NCBI RefSeq assembly: GCF_023078455.1
Contig: NZ_CP095740.1
Span: 732,001-796,000, forward strand
Source: Luteibacter aegosomatis
GTDB taxonomy: Bacteria; Pseudomonadota; Gammaproteobacteria; Xanthomonadales; Rhodanobacteraceae
Direction of reading: 5' to 3'
Length of the DNA stretch: 64,000 nucleotides
Below the pieces are notes generated by a model, which was not told where the DNA came from, did not search any database, and worked only from the letters and a program-made list of their open reading frames with translations. Positions 7,970 through 16,318 of this stretch are shown here, one piece after another. The position numbers and the translations under genes were made by a program. Each line of letters begins with the position of its first letter. Positions within the stretch are counted from its first letter, which is position 1.

Positions 7970-10618
7970 ATGAATAAGGAAAAGCTTGCCATTGACGGCG
8001 CGCCTGACGACGGCGTTGGTCACACCCTTGCCGGGCCCGACGTGCTGGCGAAATACAAGGATGCGAGTGACCATCTCGCGCGCTTTAAGGTTCATCCGCT
8101 AACGAACGGAAATAATCCGAACGAACGGCTTTACTTGGTTGCCTTCGACGGCACGGGGAACAACAAGTTTCGTGATCCGTTGCGTGCCACGAACGTAGCC
8201 AAGATCTATGACGAGCTCATGGGGTCGAATGTCGTCCGGTCTGGTCAGGCAGGCGCGATCTACATCCAGGGGCCGGGAACCCAGAAGGATTTCATCAAAG
8301 CGACGCTCGATGCTGCGCGTGGTTCGTCCTACGAATCGAATATCAATGATGCCTATCACTTTCTGGTGCATCGGGCGAATCAGTGGGCCGCGGAGAATCC
8401 CAATGTCGATGTTCGCGTAAATTCCATTGGCTTCAGCAGAGGAGCCAGTCAAGTCCCCGGCTTTGCTCGACTTTTACATGAGAAGGGCATCCCCGATCTA
8501 AATAGCAGATTCGTGCTGCCTGACGGACAAGTCGTCTACGACCGTTACATCAGCGAACCTGGGAAAGTCGTCCAAGCCGTTGGCCTGTTCGACCCTGTCG
8601 CTACCGGCGTGCCCCTCAACTTCGACCGCCGCCTTCCACCCTCCGTGATCTCCGGCTTCCAGATTACGGCGATGGACGAGAAGCGCATGCTCTTCCCGGT
8701 CGACGAGATCCTTCCTCCTGGCCCGTCCGAAGACGGTCGCTTCCTCAACGTGATGGTGCCCGGCGCGCATTCCGATGTCGGCGGCGGCTACGGCCGCGAT
8801 GGGCTGTCGATACGCTGCGGCAACCTCATGCGGGATTACTGCAATGCGTTGAGTGCCGTACCGTACCTGCAGAAGGAACACGAGCCGACGGACGTTCGTC
8901 TCAACGTGATCCATCAGTCGAAGGAAGGCGAGCTGATCTTTCGGCTCGATCCGCGCGACGCCGTGCGAGGGACACCGAGTGGTACGAATCGGGTCCTGTT
9001 TCCACCGGAAGCCGGGCATGCCGCCTCGGTGCCACACTTTCCCGAGCCCGTGGACAAGCGCCTGCTCGAAGGCTTGCCGTCGAAACCCGTCGCCATTGGA
9101 GAGCCCAAGCTTACGTCGGATCGTCCGCCACTTGGATTTGCCTCGGACGATGCGATCAACCGGGCGGGGCGCTCGGTGCCCTTGGCCCCCAAAGTTACCC
9201 GCGGCCTCGGAGGGGTCATATCGGCTGTGGATGCCGTCAACGTCGCCCGGGACGTGCGGGAGCGACTCGCCGACGGCAACGAGACGGCGGCCGACTCGCA
9301 CATGTTGCATTTCGCCAGCCGAAACGCCGCGGGGTGGGCGGGTCTCGAAGCCGGGCTGCTGGCCGGTGGCGCGATGGGCATCGAGTCCGGTCCCGGCCTG
9401 CTCGTGACCGGCGGTCTAGGCGGTCTCGTCGGGGGAGTGGTCGGCGACAGGCTGGCGGATGCTGTCGACGCGTATCGGATCCACCATCAACGTGGGCGGG
9501 ATGGACGGCCCTGGGTATTGAACGAGTCGTCAGTCTGGGAGCTGGACATGCCGCCCGTCCCCGGCGTGCCGAACTGGAAGCCGGAGCGGGCGAGTCGCGA
9601 GGAGGCGAGTTGGCTCGATTACCAGGCAAGCAGCATGGCGACCGAGATGGCCCTCGGCCGCGACTACACGCCGAAAGACCCCTACGTGCAGCTGTCCTCG
9701 CCACGGGATACGCCCAGCCTGCGTGATGCGCCGTGGAAGCATGATCCCCAGACGCACCAGTGGGCGCGTGACGTCGCGGTCGGCTGGCAGGAGCACGGCC
9801 ACATGCTCAGGCGGCGGGAGGTGGCATCGCCGGAACGGGCTGCCCAGCTAGACGAAGCCGCCAAGCGGACGATCGCGGAGAACCTCGCCGAGTCCTCACT
9901 GTCGGTTGCCATGCGTTATCAGGCGACCTATGAGCATGAGGGGTGGGGAAGACATGGCCCCATGCCCGAGGCGGTGTCACGCACTCTCGCCAAGCCAATG
10001 GAGAAGATCATGGCGTCGGACGGTCACGGCTACACGCGCGACGGCGACGGAGAATGGTCCCGCCCAGGGTGGTTCGGCTCGACGAGCCATCCCGAGGGTC
10101 TGGTGAAGGAAGAACTGGATGCCTCGGAGCGACTTGCCCGCCTGGGCATCTCTCCGGCGCCGGCATGGGAGCCGCAAAGCTCGGCCCCAATTCGCCTCGA
10201 TAACGTCGGACATCCGGACCACTCACTGTATTCGCAGACTCGCAGGCACGTGGCCAAGCTCGATGCGTCACTCGGACGTCAGCCGGATCAACACACCGAC
10301 AACATCGCTTCGGCGCTCGTCGTGCAAGCAAGAACGGAGGGCTTGAGCCGAATCGACAAGGTCTGGCTCACGCCGGACGGGACAAAAATGTGGGGCGAGC
10401 AGTTCTCTCCTCGGGGTGAGGAATACACCTGGGAAAGTAAACGCATGCATGTGATGACGAATGAGGCCAACACGCCCATGGAGCAGAGCGGGGCACGATG
10501 GCCGGAGGCTAGGAGGATGTTCGAACAGCAGGAGCAGCAGGAGGCTGACCTTAGGCAGCAGCGGTTGCAGGAGCGGATGATGGAGAGGTCGATCGGTGGG
10601 CTGTCGATGTCACGGTGA
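7970..10618 (+). CDS. Tle1-like (DUF2235) lipase effector with C-terminal XVIPCD secretion signal
   Basis: An 882-residue predicted X-T4SS effector. The N-terminal half is a DUF2235 alpha/beta-hydrolase like Tle1 phospholipases: YLVAFDGTGNN near residue 60, the nucleophile elbow GFSRG with S156, and GAHSDVGGGY near 265-275. A glycine-rich hydrophobic stretch lies at about 455-490. The C-terminal part from about residue 740 (RLDNVGHPDHSLYSQ, then ALVVQARTEGLSRIDKV) matches the XVIPCD, the signal Xanthomonadales T4SS effectors present to VirD4, followed by the usual Q-rich tail. Predicted to be delivered into rival bacteria and to cleave membrane phospholipids. Its stop overlaps the next start (GTGA). 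The type IV genes at 14384-18815 are the likely exporter. Confidence 0.9.
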   Translation: MNKEKLAIDGAPDDGVGHTLAGPDVLAKYKDASDHLARFKVHPLTNGNNPNERLYLVAFDGTGNNKFRDPLRATNVAKIYDELMGSNVVRSGQAGAIYIQGPGTQKDFIKATLDAARGSSYESNINDAYHFLVHRANQWAAENPNVDVRVNSIGFSRGASQVPGFARLLHEKGIPDLNSRFVLPDGQVVYDRYISEPGKVVQAVGLFDPVATGVPLNFDRRLPPSVISGFQITAMDEKRMLFPVDEILPPGPSEDGRFLNVMVPGAHSDVGGGYGRDGLSIRCGNLMRDYCNALSAVPYLQKEHEPTDVRLNVIHQSKEGELIFRLDPRDAVRGTPSGTNRVLFPPEAGHAASVPHFPEPVDKRLLEGLPSKPVAIGEPKLTSDRPPLGFASDDAINRAGRSVPLAPKVTRGLGGVISAVDAVNVARDVRERLADGNETAADSHMLHFASRNAAGWAGLEAGLLAGGAMGIESGPGLLVTGGLGGLVGGVVGDRLADAVDAYRIHHQRGRDGRPWVLNESSVWELDMPPVPGVPNWKPERASREEASWLDYQASSMATEMALGRDYTPKDPYVQLSSPRDTPSLRDAPWKHDPQTHQWARDVAVGWQEHGHMLRRREVASPERAAQLDEAAKRTIAENLAESSLSVAMRYQATYEHEGWGRHGPMPEAVSRTLAKPMEKIMASDGHGYTRDGDGEWSRPGWFGSTSHPEGLVKEELDASERLARLGISPAPAWEPQSSAPIRLDNVGHPDHSLYSQTRRHVAKLDASLGRQPDQHTDNIASALVVQARTEGLSRIDKVWLTPDGTKMWGEQFSPRGEEYTWESKRMHVMTNEANTPMEQSGARWPEARRMFEQQEQQEADLRQQRLQERMMERSIGGLSMSR

Positions 10619-11397
10619 GCGATGCTCTGTATCTCTTTGGAGATGATGCGTTCCGGCTGGGCATGGCCTTGCCCAGCCGGGCGGATATGTATCGGGTGCG
10701 GGCGACAGATAAGGACGATAGGTGTATGGAAATGCGACAGGCCATAGCGGCGACGCTGGTATTGCTTGCGGCCGTGGCGGCGGTGACCTGCATGGCGGGA
10801 ATGGCGGACGGCGGTTACCGGATCGAGAGCGATTCGCGGTTGATACGTGCAGCTATCACCGCATTTTCGATAACGGTGATCGGCTATTACGGCAAGCTGC
10901 GTCGGCGTTTGAAGTCGGCGAAATCGCTACCCATAGGCGAATTCACCCTCGCCGTGCGCGGAGACGCTTGGCTTCCTTATCAAGCCATTTATCGTGGAAG
11001 CTCCGAAGTCACCTGGAGTTCGGAAGATGAGGCGCCGCGCGACATCTGGCATGACACAGGCTATCGATCAAACGATCAGGCATCCTTCCTGGAGATCATT
11101 CTCTGTGATCGTTTCGGACGTGATCAGTCGTTGATGGTGGGCCTGCACGAGTTGATCCGTTCCGATGCAGTCATTACCGGCATGATCGGCAATCGCCGGC
11201 TTCCGAAGTCGTTGGACTTTCGGCTGATGCTCGACGTTGGTCAGACCAAGGTCCGACTCATCCTCTTTCCGGGATTTTCCCCGCCCATCTTTGATGAGCC
11301 GCCGGACAAGGATGCGCCGTGGCGCAAGGGCGGTACGACGCTATGGCGCGCATCGCGTAACCGGGATGGAGGGTGGAAAACCGATTCCGACAAGTAG
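10615..11397 (+). CDS. Two-helix membrane protein, candidate immunity or accessory protein for the effector
   Basis: A 260-residue protein with two membrane segments at about residues 43-63 and 77-94 and a C-terminal soluble domain of roughly 165 residues containing DIWHDTGYRSND and IILCDRFGRD blocks. No family recognised. The GTG start overlaps the effector stop by four bases, which ties its translation to the toxin. Such coupling, plus membrane location, fits an immunity protein protecting the producer's own membrane, but known X-Tfe immunity proteins are usually periplasmic lipoproteins, so this is inference. A later ATG (10687) is a possible alternative start. Confidence 0.72.
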   Translation: MSDALYLFGDDAFRLGMALPSRADMYRVRATDKDDRCMEMRQAIAATLVLLAAVAAVTCMAGMADGGYRIESDSRLIRAAITAFSITVIGYYGKLRRRLKSAKSLPIGEFTLAVRGDAWLPYQAIYRGSSEVTWSSEDEAPRDIWHDTGYRSNDQASFLEIILCDRFGRDQSLMVGLHELIRSDAVITGMIGNRRLPKSLDFRLMLDVGQTKVRLILFPGFSPPIFDEPPDKDAPWRKGGTTLWRASRNRDGGWKTDSDK

Positions 11398-11602
11398 GCT
11401 CCATCGTCGAAGCCTGAGCTCTGCCGTTACTGCACGACGCTCCCGCACGCGCCGGCCACTAAAGCCGAGCGGTCCGTGCCGTTTCGCGGCATTTGCCGAT
11501 TATGTGTATTCGCAAGTTATTGCGATATCGTCGAACGTGGCCTACTGTCCTATCCAAATTCGATCGTCAGTCACCGTTGGCTTCACCAAGACAGGGAGCT
11601 GC

Positions 11603-12136
11603 ATGATGAAGTGGATTCAGTCGATCATTGCTTTTATTTTGACGTCCGCGTTTGGCATGTTGTACAGCCCGCCCGCCCACGCGTTATACGACGTTGGAGG
11701 CGGGGTCTACTGCGAAGTATTTGACGCATGCGCCGACGGCTATTGTACGGCCCAGTTCGGCAACTGTTATGCGTGGGAAGGAAGCGGCGGAGCGCCGGCG
11801 GGCGGACCTCCTAACGGTGGTGGCCTCGATGGAAGCGGATGGTCGCCTGTGGGGGATGACATTCCCATGATTCCCGTTCCCCTTGGGAGTGGGGTGGTGG
11901 TAAAGGTGTCTCCAAATCGGAAGCACGTCATGTCGGATGAGGTGGATTGCACCTCAGAGGATGTCATCGTGGGTCAATTCGCGAACGCAGCTGATCTCAT
12001 TTCACCGATGAATCCATTGAAAGTGGGAAGCGGCGTCACGGTTCACATGTATGGCGGCGACACCTGGAAATTTACGAAGGTATCCCAGCACGGAAGTGTC
12101 CGCTGGAAAGCCTTTGGTGAGTGCCGCCCTCAGTAG
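11603..12136 (+). CDS. Secreted cysteine-rich hypothetical protein
   Basis: A 177-residue exported protein. A Sec signal peptide occupies residues 1-27 (hydrophobic IIAFILTSAFGML, cleavage after SPPAHA). The mature part starts with a cysteine cluster (YCEVFDACADGYC, then FGNCYAW) followed by a Gly/Pro linker and a C-terminal domain with two more cysteines, so periplasmic disulfides are likely. An open frame extends upstream to 11237, but that part shadows the previous gene; a start at 11603 or 11606 gives the signal peptide. It lies 9 bases before the next gene and inside the effector/T4SS region, so a periplasmic immunity role is possible but unproven. Confidence 0.68.
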   Translation: MMKWIQSIIAFILTSAFGMLYSPPAHALYDVGGGVYCEVFDACADGYCTAQFGNCYAWEGSGGAPAGGPPNGGGLDGSGWSPVGDDIPMIPVPLGSGVVVKVSPNRKHVMSDEVDCTSEDVIVGQFANAADLISPMNPLKVGSGVTVHMYGGDTWKFTKVSQHGSVRWKAFGECRPQ

Positions 12137-12145
12137 GAAACTCAC

Positions 12146-13012
12146 ATGACGACGCGAACTACGCTGAAAATCGGTCTGGCGCTTGTGACGGTAGCCGGAC
12201 TCGTCACGCTGATTTTTGTGAGGAATGGCTCATTCGCAGAGGCCGCCTACGCTCAGAGTCCGGTACAGACCAACTCGCGTGCCGCGAGAGAGGAGGCTAA
12301 AGTTCAGTATGCTCCACTGAATCGCGTCGCCGACCATCGTGGGTTGTATCTCCAAGGGGATACCTACGAAACCCTGTCTTCTCGCCTTAAGGCAAGGGCG
12401 AAGGACGATCCCGACGCGAGGGCGCTTCTAGCCGATGCCTCGGCCCAGTGTGAAAACCTGGGGCGACCGCCATCCAGCTCCCGACCGGTGGATGCTTCGA
12501 CCAGGGAGTACAGGGCGTGGCGTCTTCGCTTCTGCGGTCACGCTCGGGATATGGACGCCACGAGTTATCGCCTCTCACACACGGACCTGGGGGAAGTCAG
12601 GAATTTGGTGAATGACGACGGTGGGCTTATCGCTGGGCGTTCGAAGGAGGCCATCGACATTGTCCTGCATTCGACGTCCTACTCCGATATCGAGGCCGCA
12701 GGCCAATACTTGATGCATACGCCGGATGCCGATTGGGATCTTGGGAAGGATGCCGTGGCGGGTACAGCGATGGCCGGGAAGCTCAGGGAGCTCCAGCAGG
12801 TTGCCGTCGAAAGCGTCGCCTGCTCGTACTCGGGCACCTGCGAAGCCGGAGGGCTCAAGACGATGCAGGTATGCGCCATGCGCCGAGTCTGTGCCCCGGG
12901 GATAACCCTGTATGACGTCTGGGACATGATCTATTCGCCGCAGGAGATGGCGGTGGTTGCCGCTATGCAACGGGCTTTACTGGACCAGCGTAGGAGTGAG
13001 CGAACACCTTGA
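12146..13012 (+). CDS. Exported or membrane-anchored hypothetical protein
   Basis: A 288-residue protein with an N-terminal hydrophobic segment (IGLALVTVAGLVTLIFV, residues about 9-25), either a signal peptide or a single anchor. The rest is predicted periplasmic and mostly helical, with several cysteines (SAQCENLG, RFCGHARD, ESVACSYSGTCEAGG, VCAMRRVCAPG). No family recognised. AGGAAA precedes the ATG, and it follows the cysteine-rich protein by 9 bases, so the two form an operon. Genes of this shape are frequent near X-T4SS effectors; a role as immunity or self-protection protein is only a guess. Confidence 0.65.
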   Translation: MTTRTTLKIGLALVTVAGLVTLIFVRNGSFAEAAYAQSPVQTNSRAAREEAKVQYAPLNRVADHRGLYLQGDTYETLSSRLKARAKDDPDARALLADASAQCENLGRPPSSSRPVDASTREYRAWRLRFCGHARDMDATSYRLSHTDLGEVRNLVNDDGGLIAGRSKEAIDIVLHSTSYSDIEAAGQYLMHTPDADWDLGKDAVAGTAMAGKLRELQQVAVESVACSYSGTCEAGGLKTMQVCAMRRVCAPGITLYDVWDMIYSPQEMAVVAAMQRALLDQRRSERTP

Positions 13013-13228
13013 GTAGCGGGAGCCTGGTTGGAGATGGAAATCGGATGGTGGACCGCCCAGGGTTTCGGTGGACCGAGGAGTGTTGCTTCGGTCGATTATG
13101 GAGGACGTGCGCTATCCGCTTGGATGAGGCTAACGGATGGAACTAAGGCAGACCTTGATAGCAACCCGTCGCTAGGTTCTAGTTATGTCGGACGTAGTAG
13201 TTTGAACTTCACGAGCAGGTGTAAGCGC

Positions 13229-13260
13229 AAAAAAAAGAACGCGCCCCGGAAGGGCGCGCT
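13229..13260 (-). terminator. Intrinsic terminator downstream of the BamE-like lipoprotein gene
   Basis: Read on the minus strand, CGCGCCC and GGGCGCG (13240-13246 and 13252-13258) form a seven-pair stem with a 5-base loop, followed by a T-rich run with eight consecutive T. The rest of the 304-base gap (13013-13316) shows no gene. Confidence 0.85.
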
Positions 13261-13316
13261 CTGTAAGCATGGAAAAGTCATCGCTCCTGCCGTGGCGAGA
13301 CAGAAGCGGGCAGCTA

Positions 13317-13688
13317 CTACCTGCCTGCGGCGTTCAATAGCGGATTGCCCGAATCTCCCGGCATGGCGCCAGCCTTGTAAGCGTTAAGGAGAACGCCTTT
13401 CTTGTCGAACTCGAATACAGTGTTTTCATCGCGATTGGCGCCTAGAGCTGTACTCATCGTGAAGTAGTAAGTCCAGATCTCTTTGCCCATGAGTTCGGAC
13501 TTCCGCGTTGGGTTTCCAATGGCGGAAACAACGTCCTCCCGGGTCGTCTTCCCGAATTTGAAGGAGGCAAGCTGTTCCGTGGTAACTTCCGTCCCCGTGC
13601 GACTGCTGAAGACTGAGCTCATGCTTGAGCATCCTCCCAGAGAAAGCAAGGAAGATGCTGTGGCTAACAACATAATGGTTCGTTTCAT
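13317..13688 (-). CDS. Small lipoprotein with SmpA/OmlA (BamE-like) domain
   Basis: A 123-residue lipoprotein. The lipobox LGGC puts the lipidated cysteine at residue 20, after a short hydrophobic signal. The mature part has the SmpA/OmlA fold signature FKFGKTTREDVVSAIGNP and a following WTYYF strand, as in BamE and related small outer-membrane lipoproteins. Housekeeping bamE normally sits near fur or the ratA region; here it lies at the end of the T4SS gene set, about 200 bases after the DUF4189 gene, so it may be a paralogue serving this locus. It ends at a clear terminator. Confidence 0.8.
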   Translation of the reverse strand: MKRTIMLLATASSLLSLGGCSSMSSVFSSRTGTEVTTEQLASFKFGKTTREDVVSAIGNPTRKSELMGKEIWTYYFTMSTALGANRDENTVFEFDKKGVLLNAYKAGAMPGDSGNPLLNAAGR

Positions 13689-13885
13689 ATCGATCCGTTC
13701 GTGATTTTAGATTGGAACGTTTTTGTTTGGCTCTCCTGTTGAACCAAACGCCGGATGGTCGGCCGCCTGCGTCCCATCCGTGTCAGAAGCAACAGGGCGT
13801 GTCGTGGGAAGTAACGCGTCCGTGCCGCTTATCTGATTCGCTTAGGTGCCAATGCGGGGTCATTCGAGGAGCCCGCCAATTGCGG

Positions 13886-14380
13886 CTAGCGGAACCTAAA
13901 GGGGGTACTGCAGGAAGAATGGTGGATTTCGCACCTGTCGTTCTTTTTTTCACAGGCCTTCAAAGCTTCTTTCTCCGTCTTCTCTTGCGAGAGTCCAGTA
14001 CGAAGCATGAAACCCTTTTTTCCGACGGCCATTGCCAGGCATTCGTCCTCATAACTCTTCCGTATCACGCAATCCAGTCCACCGGCCTGCCTACACGCAT
14101 TCATGGCTTCGGCTTCGGCAGCCATCCGTGATGGCTGATCATCAGCGGATCCCAGTGCCCCAGCCTTTACATCTATGGCAAGGGACCCGTACCCGCTTCG
14201 CCATACTTCATGCTGGCGCGGAGGCAGGCTCACTTCTGGCGGAGCCGTTGGCATGGGAATACAGGTCTGCCAGCCTTGGCCAGCCTGGGGATACTGTCCA
14301 GGCGGGCAGCCGCCTTCGCCGATCGCTTGCGCCGACCAGATAGACAGAAGAAAAAGTAACGGAATCGGTTGCTTGCTCAT
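13886..14380 (-). CDS. DUF4189 domain exported protein
   Basis: A 164-residue protein with a signal peptide (LLFLLSIWSAQA) and a C-terminal DUF4189 domain (YGSLAIDVKAGALGSADD, then EAMNACRQAGGLDC and cysteine pairs). DUF4189 proteins are small periplasmic proteins that often accompany X-T4SS effectors and may include immunity proteins; no activity is established. A GTG directly before the chosen ATG would add one residue. It follows virB6 by 3 bases and is therefore part of the T4SS operon. Confidence 0.78.
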   Translation of the reverse strand: MSKQPIPLLFLLSIWSAQAIGEGGCPPGQYPQAGQGWQTCIPMPTAPPEVSLPPRQHEVWRSGYGSLAIDVKAGALGSADDQPSRMAAEAEAMNACRQAGGLDCVIRKSYEDECLAMAVGKKGFMLRTGLSQEKTEKEALKACEKKNDRCEIHHSSCSTPFRFR

Positions 14381-14383
14381 CAC

Positions 14384-15469
14384 TTAATGCCTTGGCGTTA
14401 TACCGGACTTGATCTCGTCCATCTGCTGGCCAGCAGACTGATCGATGCTTCGGATGGCGAGGTTATTCATGCCGTGAGATGAGGAGTTCGTGCTCGGGGG
14501 AATCCCAGAAGCGATCTGGGGATAACCGTGATATGAGCCAGGGGGTTGGCCCTGAGGACCTGGCTGACTTGCTGCGCCCCCCGCGAAGGCCGAATAACTC
14601 ATGAAATTGCCTAATGTTCCCTGGAAGAACATGGCAGCCATGGGTGGAACGGAAACGATGAGTACAGTAAGCAAGAGCCCTATGCCACCTTGCTGCATCG
14701 CGGTGCTGGTCAAGCCTTCGGCGTCGTTACCGAGAATGTTGTTGACGATCTTCGCTCCCCACATGGCTTCGCTGACCTTGACAGTGAGTCGGAGAACGAT
14801 GCCGGTTACGGCGCTCAGCAGAGCCATTGAGAAAACGGTGCCTATGCCGTACATGAGCCACTTTTTGAACAGCTCTTTGGTCTGGTCGAAGATTAGACAG
14901 AGGATGAAGATCGGTCCGAGGCCGATGAATAGCGCCATGGCGAACTGGTAGAGCAACAGCATGGCGCCGGCCGCCATGGCTGGGCTGGCGCTACCAAAGG
15001 TAGCGAGCCAAGTAGTTCGCTCTTTGGCGGCGATCATTTCCGGATCAGCGGCAATGACATGCACGGAACCGATCGTGCTCAATGCGAGCTGGGTCCATGC
15101 CAGGTTCTTGTCGATGGACTGCGCCGTGGTGCTGTCGGTTTCACCGGTGAACAGGCTATGGACCTCCTTATCCAGTTCGACGGTCAGGAAGTGATGCAGG
15201 CCGATACCGGCGACTGTCATCGTGCTTGCCGCGCTGACGATGACGGCGACACGACCCATCTGCAGCACGTTTGCCATCATGGGGCCGCGCGATTGACCGC
15301 TAAGGATGCGGTAGCCGAGAACGAAGATCCAAAGTGTTACGAGGGTCAACGATATGCCGCTTGCCCATTTGGACGTGTTGCCCATGAGCTGTTTGCCGAA
15401 CGTCGCGATCTCTCTGTCAAGATAGTCGTGTATGAGCTTGAAGTAGATATAGCTGGAGATGTTCGGCAC
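14384..15469 (-). CDS. virB6: VirB6/TrbL-type inner membrane protein of the T4SS
   Basis: A 361-residue polytopic protein with about 5-7 membrane segments, for example WASGISLTLVTLWIFVLG near 35-52, LLYQFAMALFIGLGPIFIL near 170-190 and a long hydrophobic pair near 205-275, plus a proline/glycine-rich C-terminal tail. This is the layout of VirB6/TrbL, the inner-membrane channel component. The GTG start has GGAG about 9 bases upstream. It follows virB5 by 20 bases and precedes the DUF4189 gene. Identification rests on topology and on neighbours virB10/9/7. Confidence 0.85.
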   Translation of the reverse strand: MPNISSYIYFKLIHDYLDREIATFGKQLMGNTSKWASGISLTLVTLWIFVLGYRILSGQSRGPMMANVLQMGRVAVIVSAASTMTVAGIGLHHFLTVELDKEVHSLFTGETDSTTAQSIDKNLAWTQLALSTIGSVHVIAADPEMIAAKERTTWLATFGSASPAMAAGAMLLLYQFAMALFIGLGPIFILCLIFDQTKELFKKWLMYGIGTVFSMALLSAVTGIVLRLTVKVSEAMWGAKIVNNILGNDAEGLTSTAMQQGGIGLLLTVLIVSVPPMAAMFFQGTLGNFMSYSAFAGGAASQPGPQGQPPGSYHGYPQIASGIPPSTNSSSHGMNNLAIRSIDQSAGQQMDEIKSGITPRH

Positions 15470-15489
15470 GTGCCGGACTCCTTTTTTCG

Positions 15490-16302
15490 TTATTTGCTAA
15501 GTGCCGCTTTCAGCGCAACCGTATTGACGATGGTGCCGAACGCGTCTGGCGCCCCGTTCAATGCCCGTCGCGACAGAGCCGATTGCCTCTTAAGAAGGCG
15601 AGTAATGTAGGTCTCGAACTGTTGCTGGCTTGCCTGCCAGTTAGCGCGGGCCGTTGCGACGGTCTTCCCATACTCGGAAAGCTGTTGGGTGAGTCCAGCT
15701 GTATTGCCGGACGACTCGCCAACCTTGGCCACCAGCTTTGCCTGTATGGCGGCCATCTCACGGGCCTTTAGGGCCATGAAGTCGAGATACCTCACGGTAT
15801 CGTTGTACTTGGCGTTTCTTGATCGGACGATTTCGACGCAAAGGGTATGTTGTTGCTCGAGTACGCCGCCCTTAAGGTCGGGAACGAGCTTGTTTAGCGC
15901 CACGTTGAGAAGATCGGCCACGCTCTGTGGCGGGGCCCTTCCGGGGCACTCGATATCGACATCCTGGTCGTCCTCGGTTTTGCTGAACGTTCGCCTGATC
16001 TCAAACAAGGAGAATTCCAGGCGTGCCAGCTTGTTGAGCTGGGTCTTCCAGTGACGAGCTTGTTCGACCTGATGACCAACGATGTTTTGGTAGTGCTCAA
16101 AGGTTTGCTGCCATTCCGCGACCATCTCGAAATACTCTTCGTATTTCTGGACCATGGAGGTGTAGTCCCAGACGGGAAGGCCAGCGCGAGCGGGCTCGCT
16201 GATTGTTCCGCAAGAAAATACAAAGGCGGTCACGAAAGCTGCTCTCGTGAAGCCCGAGCGAATGGCTTCGAGAAGTTTTGTTTTGGTCATCGGAAGATTC
16301 AT
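15490..16302 (-). CDS. virB5: VirB5/TrbJ-like T4SS pilus-associated protein
   Basis: An exported helical protein of about 270 residues. The signal peptide contains AAFVTAFVFSCGT and cleaves near SEPARA; the mature protein begins GLPVWDYTSMVQKYEEYF, a typical VirB5/TrbJ opening, and continues in long amphipathic helices. VirB5 proteins sit at the pilus tip or in the periplasm. The start is uncertain: ATG 16302 is used here, ATG 16290 and TTG 16332 are alternatives, none with a strong ribosome site. Position between virB10 and virB6 supports the call. Confidence 0.78.
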   Translation of the reverse strand: MNLPMTKTKLLEAIRSGFTRAAFVTAFVFSCGTISEPARAGLPVWDYTSMVQKYEEYFEMVAEWQQTFEHYQNIVGHQVEQARHWKTQLNKLARLEFSLFEIRRTFSKTEDDQDVDIECPGRAPPQSVADLLNVALNKLVPDLKGGVLEQQHTLCVEIVRSRNAKYNDTVRYLDFMALKAREMAAIQAKLVAKVGESSGNTAGLTQQLSEYGKTVATARANWQASQQQFETYITRLLKRQSALSRRALNGAPDAFGTIVNTVALKAALSK

Positions 16303-16318
16303 CGGGTTGTTGGCCGAT

